DNA from: Sphingobacterium multivorum
Lineage (GTDB): Bacteria; Bacteroidota; Bacteroidia; Sphingobacteriales; Sphingobacteriaceae
Length of the DNA stretch: 64,000 nt
Assembly (NCBI RefSeq): GCF_900457465.1
Contig: NZ_UAUU01000003.1
Coordinates: 1-64,000, forward strand
Direction of reading: 5' to 3'
The position numbers were made by a program, and so were the translations under genes. Shown piece by piece: positions 1 through 8,604 of the stretch (position 1 is the stretch's first letter; each line of letters starts with the position of its first letter). Below the pieces are notes generated by a model that was not told where the DNA came from, did not search any database, and saw only the letters and a program-made list of their open reading frames with translations.

Positions 1-679
1 TTGCATAGTCAAAATCCAGTGCCAATTCGGGTTTATTAAACACTACGGCTTCACCTAAAAGCGCACCGTTTTTCGTCCCGCCAATATAGAATACGTCAGC
101 ATAATTTCCAATGTCTTTCAGTGTTAGATCGTTGTTTTCAGCCATCAAAGCATGCCCCAACCGAGCTCCATCCAGATAAAGTAAAAGATGATGTTCTTGA
201 CAACATACATAAAGTGCTTCCAATTCTGTCAGCGTATAGATCGTGCCAATTTCAGTCGAATTGGAAATATACACTATTCTTGGCTTTACGACATGTGGTG
301 CCAGTGCATGTTCCTTTAACGTTTTTGTAATATCCTTCGGCGTTAGTTTTCCATCAAGTGTTTCGACAGTAATGACTTTGTGTCCAGTTGCTTCGATAGC
401 GCCAGTTTCATTGGCCGATATGTGCCCCGTTTTTGCGCTAATTACGGCTTCATGGATACGTAAGAGAAAGGATAGCACAAGTAGATTGGTCTGTGTTCCG
501 CCAGATAAAAAGTAAACAACAGCTTGCTCGTTCGCTATCTTTTTCTTCAAAATGCTTTTTGCTGCTTTAGCATATTCATCTTCGCCATAGCCGGCTTGTT
601 GTATCAGATTTGTTTCAATAAGTTTATCTAAAATGCGGGGGTGCGCCCCTTCGGAATAATCGTTTTTAAAATTATACAT
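1..679 (-). CDS. ltaE: low-specificity L-threonine aldolase (partial, cut by left edge)
   Basis: PLP-dependent aldolase of the beta-eliminating lyase family, which splits L-threonine/L-allo-threonine into glycine and acetaldehyde in the cytosol. Reading leftward from the ATG at 677-679, the frame is open to the window edge (226 codons; the family is about 340). The N-terminus MYNFKNDYSEGAHPRIL, the stretch ANETGAIEATGHKV, the LDGARLGHAL segment and the PLP-lysine motif IGGTKNGALLGEA are all recognisable. The C-terminal third lies outside the window. No partner gene can be judged from here. Confidence 0.88.
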   Translation of the reverse strand, partial: MYNFKNDYSEGAHPRILDKLIETNLIQQAGYGEDEYAKAAKSILKKKIANEQAVVYFLSGGTQTNLLVLSFLLRIHEAVISAKTGHISANETGAIEATGHKVITVETLDGKLTPKDITKTLKEHALAPHVVKPRIVYISNSTEIGTIYTLTELEALYVCCQEHHLLLYLDGARLGHALMAENNDLTLKDIGNYADVFYIGGTKNGALLGEAVVFNKPELALDFDYA

Positions 680-945
680 AACGCTGTTTTTTACTTCAGA
701 TGCTATTTACTAAGTACGTCAAACGCATTACCAGGATGATAAATGAATCTTGACCGAGTCAAATGTATAAATACAATATCGTTTTTTAACAATCTGAGCA
801 GGAAAAAAATGGGATAAAAGCTATGAATATAACATTCTGAGCGTATAAGAAAAGAATATGTTGTTTTGCACTGTAAATGTTTTTTCAAAACTTATGATTA
901 AATTTGGGAGAGGAGGTAGAAATAAATATTTATCCTTATCAAATT

Positions 946-1464
946 ATGAAAAGAGTCGTATTTGTTGCGAGTATTTCGCTGGCGTTTGGAATGGGGTACG
1001 CCTTTAATACCATGAGCAATTTGAACCGACCTGTCGAGTTAAAAAGAGTAACTGGTATAGGCGGAATTTTCTTCAAGTGCAAAGATCCTAAAAAATTAAG
1101 GGCCTGGTATGCCGATCATCTGGGACTGGCAACAAATTCTTACGGCGCTGTATTTGAGTGGTATCAGGGTGCTGATAGTACGAAAAAAGGATTTACGCAA
1201 TGGAGCCCTTTTAAAGAGAGTACAAGCTATTTTGGTCCCTCGGACAAAGACTTTATGATCAATTATCGGGTTGCCGATATTGAAATTCTAATCGATCAAT
1301 TGAAGAAGGAGGGAGTTACGGTACTTGATAAGATCGAGTCCTTTGACTATGGCAAATTTGTTCATATCATGGATATTGAAGGAAATAAAATAGAGCTTTG
1401 GCAGCCGAATGATGTTGCTTATGAAAAGATGGGCATCGATATGGGGGCCAAAACGACAAAATAG
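946..1464 (+). CDS. VOC (glyoxalase/bleomycin-resistance fold) family protein with N-terminal anchor
   Basis: The frame is open from a TTG at 904, but I chose the ATG at 946 because it begins a typical signal/anchor segment (MKRVVFVASISLAFGMGYAF). After residue 40 comes one VOC unit: GIGGIFFKCKDPKKLRAWYADHLGL, then a second beta-alpha-beta half ending in IMDIEGNKIELWQPND, where the Glu is the usual metal-site position. The VOC fold is common to glyoxalase I, dioxygenases and resistance proteins, so the substrate cannot be given. An exported or membrane-anchored VOC protein is somewhat unusual. A purine-rich stretch at 906-919 is too far from the ATG to be a normal ribosome site. Confidence 0.75.
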   Translation: MKRVVFVASISLAFGMGYAFNTMSNLNRPVELKRVTGIGGIFFKCKDPKKLRAWYADHLGLATNSYGAVFEWYQGADSTKKGFTQWSPFKESTSYFGPSDKDFMINYRVADIEILIDQLKKEGVTVLDKIESFDYGKFVHIMDIEGNKIELWQPNDVAYEKMGIDMGAKTTK

Positions 1465-1475
1465 GTCTATTCAGT

Positions 1476-1865
1476 TCACAACGCAGGGTCTGTTTTTAGC
1501 AAATGATCTTTAAGATAATCAAGAAATGCAGCTCCAAGCGCTCCCAGGAAATAAGCCCCTAAATCTGACCAGAGAAATCCTTGTCCAAATACGAGGCGCA
1601 AAAGTGAATTGCTCCTTATCCATAAAAATAGGGGCAATTGGACAAGTTGTAAAAATTCAATGGTAAAACAGAATAGAATGGTAATGATACAGTAGGAGAA
1701 CAGTGATTTTTTAATAAATATTAAGCGTGATAACCAATACACCATCATGGCATAAAGCACATCGCCACATATAGGCGGTATGACAGATATTTTACGTGAG
1801 ATTAAACCCAAGAGTAGAGTTGTCACCATTAGGACCAAATACTGAATTTTTGCCGCGCTTTTCAT
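1476..1865 (-). CDS. DUF2809 family small membrane protein
   Basis: About 129 residues, with four predicted hydrophobic segments. The DUF2809 signature is visible: LLLGLISRK near the N-terminus, GDVLYAMMVYW, EFLQLVQLP and FGQGFLWSDLGAYFLGALGA. The function of the family is unknown. The frame extends to a TTG at 1883; I prefer the ATG at 1865. It follows the gene at 1886-2401 on the same strand by about 20 bases and is probably co-transcribed with it. Confidence 0.75.
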   Translation of the reverse strand: MKSAAKIQYLVLMVTTLLLGLISRKISVIPPICGDVLYAMMVYWLSRLIFIKKSLFSYCIITILFCFTIEFLQLVQLPLFLWIRSNSLLRLVFGQGFLWSDLGAYFLGALGAAFLDYLKDHLLKTDPAL

Positions 1866-1885
1866 TTCGTATATCGATGCCAAAT

Positions 1886-2401
1886 TTATTGCCTGGAATA
1901 GGAAATTGTTTCAACAGGATTTCCAAAGATCTTTTTGTTCCCCTTTGTCTTCACAAATCTACCCTGTTGTGCTATTGCACTAGCGATGGAGAAAATGACA
2001 TTTGTGTCGTTTTGGGGGTGTATTGTCGCGAGTAGCTGTCTATTTTGATCGAACAGCTGAAGCTGGTTGACCAAAGCATGGTTTATTTCCATGATGTAGA
2101 TCTCTTTCAGTGGAATAATGCTATCCTCTTTTTTCGGCTGCCTGATAGATAAGTTCGCACTGTCAACTTGTACTTCAATCTTGGGATTGATCAATTGCAA
2201 GATGACGACTAGTGGACCAATGATAACAACCGCAACCAATATCCCTAAGCCCTTCGCCGAACCAAAGTTATTTGCCGCATCGGCCATCCCATTTATACCA
2301 CCGAAGATCATATAACATAGTATAAATACAACAACTAAATAAATTAATCCAAAGATTAAGCCCTTTTTAACCTGGTGTGATTTAAACTGAAAAGTCTTCA
2401 T
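1886..2401 (-). CDS. two-TM protein with soluble C-terminal domain, unknown function
   Basis: 171 residues. Two membrane segments (about residues 14-36 and 50-72) are followed by a soluble part containing IEVQVDSANLSIRQPKKEDSI and LKEIYIMEIN, which reads like a PH-type beta domain. I do not recognise a named family. It lies upstream of, and close to, the DUF2809 gene on the same strand, and is divergent from the membrane protein at 2453. The 51-base gap between these two starts must hold both promoters. Confidence 0.55.
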   Translation of the reverse strand: MKTFQFKSHQVKKGLIFGLIYLVVVFILCYMIFGGINGMADAANNFGSAKGLGILVAVVIIGPLVVILQLINPKIEVQVDSANLSIRQPKKEDSIIPLKEIYIMEINHALVNQLQLFDQNRQLLATIHPQNDTNVIFSIASAIAQQGRFVKTKGNKKIFGNPVETISYSRQ

Positions 2402-2452
2402 ACGATACGCTTTGATTTTTTACATATATATTAATTAAAGATATTTATATTT

Positions 2453-3331
2453 ATGCAATCAGAGAGATATTATGTTAAACATTTTTTCATTTTGTTCGAG
2501 CAGGTAGTGGAAAACAGCATTGAAATTAAGAGAACCAACTTCCAACGGAAATCAGATTATTTTCAACTGCTGATGTATATGCTATGCTCAGTGCTGGGTG
2601 TTGTCAGTATATTTTGGGATTGGAAAGCAAGTATCCCAGCTGTAATGTGTACAATTTTTGTGTTAATAATACGACGTAAGGTTGACATTTTGTCTAATAT
2701 GAGCTGGTTTATTTTTGGATTTATTGCTGTTGCATTGCTTTTGTCCTGGATTTTTCATCTGTCTTTTGGTCTGTTTGTGCTTCAGTGTGCATTATTTGCA
2801 ACCGTTAAACTTGCCATATCAAAATTTAGAGAGATTGGTCAAGATCACACTGATATTATCTTCTCTTTAAATGCCATTGAGTTCTCTTGTCTATGTCCCG
2901 AAAACAGCGATTATAAGGGCTATGCAATAAATCCCATGGGCTATAAAAAGCGATTTCAAATGGCAGATATTCGCTCTGTACAACGCGATCGCAAAAATCT
3001 ACTTATCGTATTAAAAGAACAGATCGTCCGCCCCCGCGAACTTAGACAGGAAGAGATAGAGCTCATTCTTACGTATTTTAGAAAAAATAAGGCCGCTCTT
3101 ATTCATGCGGTAACCACCGAAAGGATCCTCCAGGAAGAGGATCGTGTCTATTGGATCAAGCTGATTGTTTTTGCTTTGCCCTGTCTGTTGGCGGTATGCG
3201 CAATCTATATTTTTGCTGATAACGGGCGAAATTCATTAATCAGCGTATGTATCATTATTGGGGCAATACTTGTAGCGGTAATTTTATTAAAAATCACGAA
3301 TTTGATTTATCATCATGGTGAGAAAAAGTAA
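2453..3331 (+). CDS. multi-pass membrane protein, unknown function
   Basis: 292 residues with about four N-terminal hydrophobic stretches (residues 40-125), a central soluble region (about 130-230; FSLNAIEFSCLCPEN, ADIRSVQRDRKNLLIVLKE) and two C-terminal TM segments (about 240-285). The central region has the beta-rich, PH-like feel seen also in the divergent neighbour at 1886-2401, so the two may belong to one small membrane module. No catalytic motif is seen. The end is only 5 bases from the end of the convergent GH1 gene. Confidence 0.55.
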   Translation: MQSERYYVKHFFILFEQVVENSIEIKRTNFQRKSDYFQLLMYMLCSVLGVVSIFWDWKASIPAVMCTIFVLIIRRKVDILSNMSWFIFGFIAVALLLSWIFHLSFGLFVLQCALFATVKLAISKFREIGQDHTDIIFSLNAIEFSCLCPENSDYKGYAINPMGYKKRFQMADIRSVQRDRKNLLIVLKEQIVRPRELRQEEIELILTYFRKNKAALIHAVTTERILQEEDRVYWIKLIVFALPCLLAVCAIYIFADNGRNSLISVCIIIGAILVAVILLKITNLIYHHGEKK

Positions 3332-3336
3332 TTTTT

Positions 3337-4671
3337 TTATTTTAAGAAGTCCGCATACCAATGCCCAGAGGATTTGATGATACGTTGTTGATTTTTGAAA
3401 TCAACATACACCAGTCCAAATCTTGGCCGATATCCTTCAGCCCATTCGAAGTTGTCAAGAAAAGTCCATACAAAATAGCCCTTGACATTTATACCTTCCT
3501 GTTTCGCACGATAAACTTGTTGCAATGCTTCCTGTAAATAGGAAACTCTTTTAGGATCATGTACTATACCATTCTCGGCTTTATCCGGAAACGCGGCGCC
3601 GTTTTCGGTAACAATTAAAGGCGGCATGTTTTGGTAGGTACTGAATTTTTTGAGCATATGATAGATGGACGCTGGGTAAACCTCCCAGTTCATTTCAGTT
3701 AAATCAACTTTACGCTCTTTTGCGGATACTATTTTTGCTTGGAGATAAGGAACGAACATGGCGTATCGTATAACCTCCCGCGTATAATTCTGTATCCCAA
3801 TGAAATCCATATCAAATTTCAGGTCTCTTTCATCATTAAATTTAATATACTTCTCAATTCTATTCAGTATTTTAATCTCCTGAGTAGGATAGCCCATTCC
3901 TAAGAGAGGTTCTATAAACAGACGATTGAGTAATACGTCTGCTTTTTTTGCTGCTTTAATGTCCTTGTCTCTCGATGTGAATGGTTCGACATGAGAACAT
4001 GAAAATGTAGTTCCAACCTGACTGTCGGGCTGGATCGATTTGATGATTCGACCTCCCTGTGCTTGTGCCAATGCCGCATGATGCGCGGCGGCCAAAAAAT
4101 TACCCAGACCTTTTCGTTCCGGTGCATGCACTCCAAAGAAATAACCTGCGGCAGTGAATACGGTAGGCTCATTGAGAACCATCCAGTTTTTAACACGATC
4201 ACCGTAGGTATGCACACATTTGGAAACAAATTCGCCAAACCAATCTTTTACATCACGGTTCACCCAGCCACCTTTTTTTTCTAATGCATGGGGAAGATCC
4301 CAATGGTATAAGGTAACCCAAGGGGTGATCCCTAGTTCGAGCGATAGGTCGATCAATTGATCATAAAAATCCAAACCTGATTGATTTACTTCACCGATTC
4401 CACTTGGGAAAATACGGCTCCATGATAAGGAGAATCTATAATTAGGAATATGCATTCCTTTCATTAGATGGAGATCCTGGACGTAGCGATTATAAAAATC
4501 GCAAGCCTGATTACCATGTTGATTTTGAAATATACGGTTCCTTTTTTGTACAAAGATATCCCAAATAGAAGGACCTTTGCCATGTAAATCATGCGCACCC
4601 TCGATCTGATAGGCAGCTGTAGACACTCCCCAAATAAAATCTTTGCCAAAAGCATCTTTGGTTAAAAGCAT
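3337..4671 (-). CDS. family 1 glycoside hydrolase (beta-glucosidase)
   Basis: 444 residues, the usual length for a bacterial GH1 enzyme, with no signal peptide, so cytosolic. The N-terminal WGVSTAAYQIEGA signature, the acid/base in NEP (Glu168) and the nucleophile in VTENGAA (Glu356) are all present, as is the WTFLDNFEWAEGY substrate-binding segment. It would release glucose from beta-glucosides such as cello-oligosaccharides with retention; aglycone preference cannot be read from sequence. It is monocistronic as far as can be seen, with a 360-base gap upstream. Confidence 0.93.
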   Translation of the reverse strand: MLLTKDAFGKDFIWGVSTAAYQIEGAHDLHGKGPSIWDIFVQKRNRIFQNQHGNQACDFYNRYVQDLHLMKGMHIPNYRFSLSWSRIFPSGIGEVNQSGLDFYDQLIDLSLELGITPWVTLYHWDLPHALEKKGGWVNRDVKDWFGEFVSKCVHTYGDRVKNWMVLNEPTVFTAAGYFFGVHAPERKGLGNFLAAAHHAALAQAQGGRIIKSIQPDSQVGTTFSCSHVEPFTSRDKDIKAAKKADVLLNRLFIEPLLGMGYPTQEIKILNRIEKYIKFNDERDLKFDMDFIGIQNYTREVIRYAMFVPYLQAKIVSAKERKVDLTEMNWEVYPASIYHMLKKFSTYQNMPPLIVTENGAAFPDKAENGIVHDPKRVSYLQEALQQVYRAKQEGINVKGYFVWTFLDNFEWAEGYRPRFGLVYVDFKNQQRIIKSSGHWYADFLK

Positions 4672-5034
4672 TTATAAAATAAAATTATCGGACCTCAATG
4701 CCGTTTAAAAACAATTAGGTCTTGTGGAATCTCAAGGGTGAAAAAAATGAACTGAATCGACCTAGAAAGATCCTAAATATAATTCGCTGGAAAAAATAGT
4801 TTATCGTTTTCATAATAGATACATTACTCCGTTGATTACATTGAACTATTGTATGATAAAGTAACGAAACGAAAATGAACTGTATATAAACTATGTGTTA
4901 AATATACGAAAAAAACACCGCGATGAATCATGGTATTTAACTTAGCCGTATGCTAATTCTAAGCAAGTTTTATTCGTAAGTACGATCTTACCAGAATGTC
5001 TAATTGGCGTAGATTCTTAATCCCAATTTTTGAG
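4672..5034. other. intergenic gap, no gene seen
   Basis: AT-rich stretch between the start of the GH1 gene and the end of the SIMPL gene, both on the minus strand. It must carry the GH1 promoter. I see no convincing ORF, repeat, tRNA or strong terminator here. Confidence 0.6.
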
Positions 5035-5757
5035 CTATCTAATTTCAAATTCCGTATATATTGTCCTTTTAAATTCTAAAACTTCGGGGGCTACTTTAAA
5101 TCCTTCGCCGCCGTAACCCTTGTTGAATGTTTCTAACGCCATCCCTGTTCTAAACTGCGTCGATTGGTTGGATGCGCTTCCGTCGTTCGACAAAAACAGC
5201 AGTTTGCCAATTTCGACATCTGCCCGTGATGCAAGTTTTTTTGCAGATTTTAATGCATCATCATAAGCAATAAGATCCGCTTCTCTTAAAATACTGTCTG
5301 CTTTGGAATGATCGAATGAGATGGAGCCTATTCCGCTTATTTTGGTCTCTAACAACTTGCCTGTTAATTCTGTAAATTTCGATAAATCATGTAAAACAAA
5401 ATCGATTGTTTGTTGTGCTTGATAACCAATAAATTTATTGGTATTTCCGATGTATTGATAATCCTTATTTGCTGATACGCTGCTTGTTTTAATGTCTTCC
5501 TTTTTATTGCCGTATTTTTGGAGCAATGCAATGACCGTATCGACAGTTGCTTGAGTCTCTCTAACCGCGTCTACCATCCTCGGTTTTGTGAATGCCGTAT
5601 TGATTGTCAACGTGACTTGATCGGGCATTATCCTAATCTTTCCTTCACCACTGACACGAATTCTATTTTCACCTTCTTTTGCTGCCCGATCACAGGACAA
5701 TACTACCATAATGCCACTCAAGCATATAAAAAATAAAGTGATTAACTGTTTTTTCAT
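5035..5757 (-). CDS. SIMPL (DUF541) domain lipoprotein
   Basis: 240 residues with a lipoprotein signal peptide ending VVLSC (lipid-modified Cys about residue 22), so anchored in the envelope. The mature part is the SIMPL/DUF541 domain: RIRVSGEGKIRIMPDQVTLT at the start, then the long periplasmic alpha/beta repeat with KKLASRADVEIGKLL. Family members are periplasmic proteins of ill-defined role, including oxidative-stress-linked YggE. It lies alone between gaps. Confidence 0.82.
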   Translation of the reverse strand: MKKQLITLFFICLSGIMVVLSCDRAAKEGENRIRVSGEGKIRIMPDQVTLTINTAFTKPRMVDAVRETQATVDTVIALLQKYGNKKEDIKTSSVSANKDYQYIGNTNKFIGYQAQQTIDFVLHDLSKFTELTGKLLETKISGIGSISFDHSKADSILREADLIAYDDALKSAKKLASRADVEIGKLLFLSNDGSASNQSTQFRTGMALETFNKGYGGEGFKVAPEVLEFKRTIYTEFEIR

Positions 5758-5883
5758 ACTTTTTGATGTTCAATCTATTAAATCAATAAGTTGTTCCCTA
5801 AATATCTAAATATAATGAATAACTAGGATATCCGCTAGGGTAAAATGCAGTTGAAGAATAGGAAGGTCTAAGTAATGGGAAAT

Positions 5884-5922
5884 AAGATAAAAAAGCAGGC
5901 TAAATACCTGCTTTTTTATCTT
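5884..5922 (-). terminator. rho-independent terminator after the sigma factor gene
   Basis: A 16-bp perfect stem (5884-5899 with 5907-5922, 7-nt loop) with an A/T-rich flank sits just beyond the end of the minus-strand sigma factor gene at 5939. The stem includes GCAGG/CCTGC. Confidence 0.8.
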
Positions 5923-5938
5923 GAAAAGCGACCATTTT

Positions 5939-6445
5939 TTAATCGATACTTTTTGAATAAATCTTTAGGTGTTTTTGCAGTGCTTTCCTGGCCATATGTA
6001 TACGTGTTTTGACCGTACCCTCCGGGATTTGCAGATGCTCTGCAATTTCATAATATTTAAATCCTTCCAAAAACATTGCAAAGGCGTTATAGTAATCTTT
6101 TGATAAACTATTGAGTGCGTGTTGTATATCAGAGGCTATAAAATTATTTTCACCGCGATTGGTTGTTATTTCATTATGATAACCTATACTTACATATTCA
6201 TTGCGGTAATTCTCCAATCTTTTATTTCGAGTATATTGGTTAATATATGTATTTTTCATGATTATATAGAGCCAGGACATCAACTTTGGATGTTTCAGGA
6301 ATTTTTCAATAGATCCCAATGACCTTACCATGGTCTCCTGAACCAGATCTTCTCGTTCATCCGGATCGTTTGTAAATTGCGCTGCCAAATATTTTAATGT
6401 AGGTCTTTTTTCCTTAAACAGTTGATCGATTGTTAAATTTTCCAT
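5939..6445 (-). CDS. RNA polymerase sigma factor, ECF-like (paralogue of 18833-19333)
   Basis: 168 residues with sigma region 2 (FTNDPDEREDLVQETMVRSL, then SWLYIIMKNTYINQYTRNKR) and region 4 (LNSLSKDYYNAFAMFLEGFKYYEIAEHLQIPEGTVKTRIHMARKALQKHL). No anti-sigma gene is adjacent. It is a close paralogue of the sigma factor at 18833-19333, and both carry the same 17-base upstream element (here 6483-6499). Its targets are not visible, but the shared element suggests common or mutual control. Confidence 0.9.
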   Translation of the reverse strand: MENLTIDQLFKEKRPTLKYLAAQFTNDPDEREDLVQETMVRSLGSIEKFLKHPKLMSWLYIIMKNTYINQYTRNKRLENYRNEYVSIGYHNEITTNRGENNFIASDIQHALNSLSKDYYNAFAMFLEGFKYYEIAEHLQIPEGTVKTRIHMARKALQKHLKIYSKSID

Positions 6446-6794
6446 ATTATCAAGTTTTAAGTGTCTATCTTGCCTATATCACTACAATTAAGGTGCTAGA
6501 AAATAATTAAGAGGAAATGCGTTGACGCTGAATGGATCAAGCTGTTTTATTACTTGTTTTATTTTAACAATCAGTTAGTCAATGTTTTATGTAGAATAAC
6601 TATTCAGCTATCAGGCTGATGCTAAGCGTTATTCTGCATTAATAACAAGTGTTTTCCTGTTTCATTTCCCCCTTTTTTCTTTTTGTCGCACGTATTTATA
6701 CGTAGTGTTTTAATTGGTACATTTTTAATGGCTAAATAGATGTGAATATTTAAAACTGTTGATACCTTTAAATGGTTATTAGTTATGACATGTA
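6446..6794. other. divergent promoter region between sigma factor and two-component genes
   Basis: About 350 bases with no ORF. It holds the conserved 17-base element next to the sigma factor start and a small inverted repeat around 6687-6702 (ACGTAT/ATACGT). Nothing else is recognised. Confidence 0.5.
6483..6499 (-). promoter_or_regulatory. shared upstream element of the two sigma factor genes (copy 1)
   Basis: On the plus strand this reads TACAATTAAGGTGCTAG and ends 38 bases before the sigma factor ATG. The same element, differing at one base, precedes the paralogous sigma gene at 19379-19395. The coding sequences have diverged much more than this, so it is probably a promoter or operator, perhaps autoregulatory. 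Confidence 0.5.
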
Positions 6795-7526
6795 ATGAAA
6801 AACAATATGGGGGACGAAAACAAAAAACTATATTTTGATCTATCAGAAGAGCCTGTGGGACGGTTGGAGAACCTCAAAGAGCCTTCGGAACTAAAGCAGG
6901 TATGGGATGGTAGTCAAGAAGATTTTTATAAATCGATTATTAGGAATCAACAAGATGATATTGGAAAAATAGGACGGTATTTCCGCGATGAATTGGCTCA
7001 GGAACTTTACGGAATGCGTATATCTCTTCAGAATTTTACAAATCGCTATGGTGATTTTGAAGAATTACGTTGCTTACGTGATTCATTAAGCACGTTGGTT
7101 ATGGAGATTCGTAATAAAGCTGTATTGCTCTACAATCCGATACTGAATGATCTTGGCATTTTTCATGCAGTTGATGAGGCTGTGGCGAGTTATAGAAAAC
7201 GATCGGGTTTTACAATTGACACCTTGCTAGATCCGCATTTAAGAGAATTGCATCATGAGGCACAAGTTCAGCTGTTTAAGTTACTTACTGCTATATTCCA
7301 GTATTTAAATGATGAGATTCCTTCACAGGCTATTTCAGTTTCGGTACAGGTGATTGAATTTGAGATTTTAGTTAAAGTGTCACCTTTTTTTAGCCAGGGG
7401 AGATCGCTGTCAACAATAAAACATGAACATAGTCCAATGCGTTTGATGAAGATTGCTGAACTCTATAATGCACGGATTATGAATCATACGCCGGAGACAG
7501 GTATTTTACTTAAATTAACTATTTAA
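6795..7526 (+). CDS. degenerate NarL-partner type histidine kinase lacking the phospho-acceptor His
   Basis: 243 residues, soluble, with no sensor or membrane part. Residues 56-80 (IGKIGRYFRDELAQELYGM) align with the dimerisation motif IARELHDELAQ-L of HisKA_3 kinases, but the phosphorylated His is Arg64. The C-terminal part resembles a HATPase_c fold, yet the N box and glycine-rich ATP loops are not recognisable. The next gene, 10 bases downstream, is a NarL-type response regulator, so the pair is an operon. It may act as a phosphatase, scaffold or inhibitor rather than a kinase; that is inference. Confidence 0.65.
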   Translation: MKNNMGDENKKLYFDLSEEPVGRLENLKEPSELKQVWDGSQEDFYKSIIRNQQDDIGKIGRYFRDELAQELYGMRISLQNFTNRYGDFEELRCLRDSLSTLVMEIRNKAVLLYNPILNDLGIFHAVDEAVASYRKRSGFTIDTLLDPHLRELHHEAQVQLFKLLTAIFQYLNDEIPSQAISVSVQVIEFEILVKVSPFFSQGRSLSTIKHEHSPMRLMKIAELYNARIMNHTPETGILLKLTI

Positions 7527-7536
7527 AAAAAGAATA

Positions 7537-8193
7537 ATGATAAAAATCCTATTGGTTGAAGACCACATGGTTGTACGTAACGGAATAAAATTACTATTAG
7601 AATCGCAAGATGGATTTGAAGTTGTTGGAGAGGCGTCGAATGGAAAGGAGGCTCTTCAGTTCTTAAATTCTAATCCTGTTCCTGATATTGTCTTAACAGA
7701 CATCAGCATGGAGGAAATGGATGGTATTGAACTATTACATGAATTAAAAAAACAGTATCCGTCCATTAAAGTAGTAATACTGTCCATGTTGAATCAGATC
7801 AACTACGTTGTTGAAGCATTTGAATCTGGTCTTGCCGGATATTTGGTTAAAAACGTTGGCTATAACGAATTGCTTTTTGGATTAAATCATATCGCAAATG
7901 GGGGACGATACATGAGCGAGGAAATCGCAATGATACTATTGGACCAAGTTCGCTCTGGACAAAGCTATGCACAGGTATCAGGCGAGCTACAGACAGATTT
8001 TGATATCTCCGATAGAGAGCTTGAAGTACTCAAATTAATTGCAGAAGGATACACAAATATTGAAATTGCCGATAAGATATTTTTAAGCAAGCGTACAGTT
8101 GAAGGACACCGTCAAAACTTAATCGATAAAGCGGGCGTAAAAAATACAGCTCATTTGGTCAAATTTGCATTTGAAAGAGGCATTTTGAATTAA
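7537..8193 (+). CDS. NarL/FixJ-family response regulator
   Basis: 218 residues. The receiver domain has the acidic pair Glu8/Asp9, phospho-acceptor Asp55 (LTDISM), and the conserved Ser/Lys positions (VVILSM, GYLVKN). The C-terminal LuxR-type HTH spans about 155-215 (SDRELEVLKLIAEGYTNIEI, LSKRTVEGHRQNL). It would bind DNA upon phosphorylation, but the cognate kinase-like gene just upstream lacks its His, so the phosphate may come from elsewhere. The gene ends at a strong hairpin. Confidence 0.92.
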   Translation: MIKILLVEDHMVVRNGIKLLLESQDGFEVVGEASNGKEALQFLNSNPVPDIVLTDISMEEMDGIELLHELKKQYPSIKVVILSMLNQINYVVEAFESGLAGYLVKNVGYNELLFGLNHIANGGRYMSEEIAMILLDQVRSGQSYAQVSGELQTDFDISDRELEVLKLIAEGYTNIEIADKIFLSKRTVEGHRQNLIDKAGVKNTAHLVKFAFERGILN

Positions 8194-8223
8194 AAATTTC
8201 CTGATAGCCCCATCAGGAAATTT
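8194..8223 (+). terminator. terminator hairpin of the two-component operon
   Basis: A 12-bp perfect stem (8194-8205 with 8212-8223, 6-nt loop) begins at the base after the response regulator stop codon. It has no long T-run but lies between convergent genes and could serve both. Confidence 0.7.
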
Positions 8224-8243
8224 GAAATCTACACCACTATATT

Positions 8244-8573
8244 TTATGCAGTTAGTTTGTTACACGCAATTGCGCAAAGTTCACATAATTTAGCACAGTG
8301 CTGGCAATGTTCATGTGGATGCATAAAGCACTCCTCTGCACAGAGTGTACATAATTCAGCGCAAGTCTTGATAAGTCGTCGGCTATAGTAACTTTCCATA
8401 GCAAGAAGTTCGGCCACTGCTTTACAAACGACTGCGCATTCCATATCCAATGCAATACATTTTGCCATGGCTTGAAGGTCACTTTCTTTTGTGCAAGCAT
8501 TCGCACAGGTATGGCAAGCAGTAACACATTGCCAACAGGCTTCTATACACGATTGTTCGATTGAATTTATCAT
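8244..8573 (-). CDS. four-helix bundle copper-binding protein (DUF326/Csp-like)
   Basis: 109 residues with 18 cysteines, mostly in CxxC/CxxxC spacing along predicted helices (C9, C13, C16, C20, C23, C27, C39, C46, C50, C71, C75, C78, C82, C90, C93, C97, C100, C104), plus a His-rich stretch HPHEHCQHC at 85-93. This is the pattern of cytosolic copper-storage proteins (Csp3), which bind many Cu(I) ions in a four-helix bundle. There is no signal peptide, so it is cytosolic. No copper exporter or regulator is adjacent. Confidence 0.85.
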   Translation of the reverse strand: MINSIEQSCIEACWQCVTACHTCANACTKESDLQAMAKCIALDMECAVVCKAVAELLAMESYYSRRLIKTCAELCTLCAEECFMHPHEHCQHCAKLCELCAIACNKLTA

Positions 8574-8604
8574 AAGTTTGTCGTTTTGTCTCGCTGATTG
8601 CGCC

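Noticed and set aside
703..888. 61-codon minus-strand ORF next to the threonine aldolase
   Set aside because: Phe/Ile/His-rich translation of AT-rich intergenic DNA, with no ribosome site or family; it overlaps the likely aldolase promoter.
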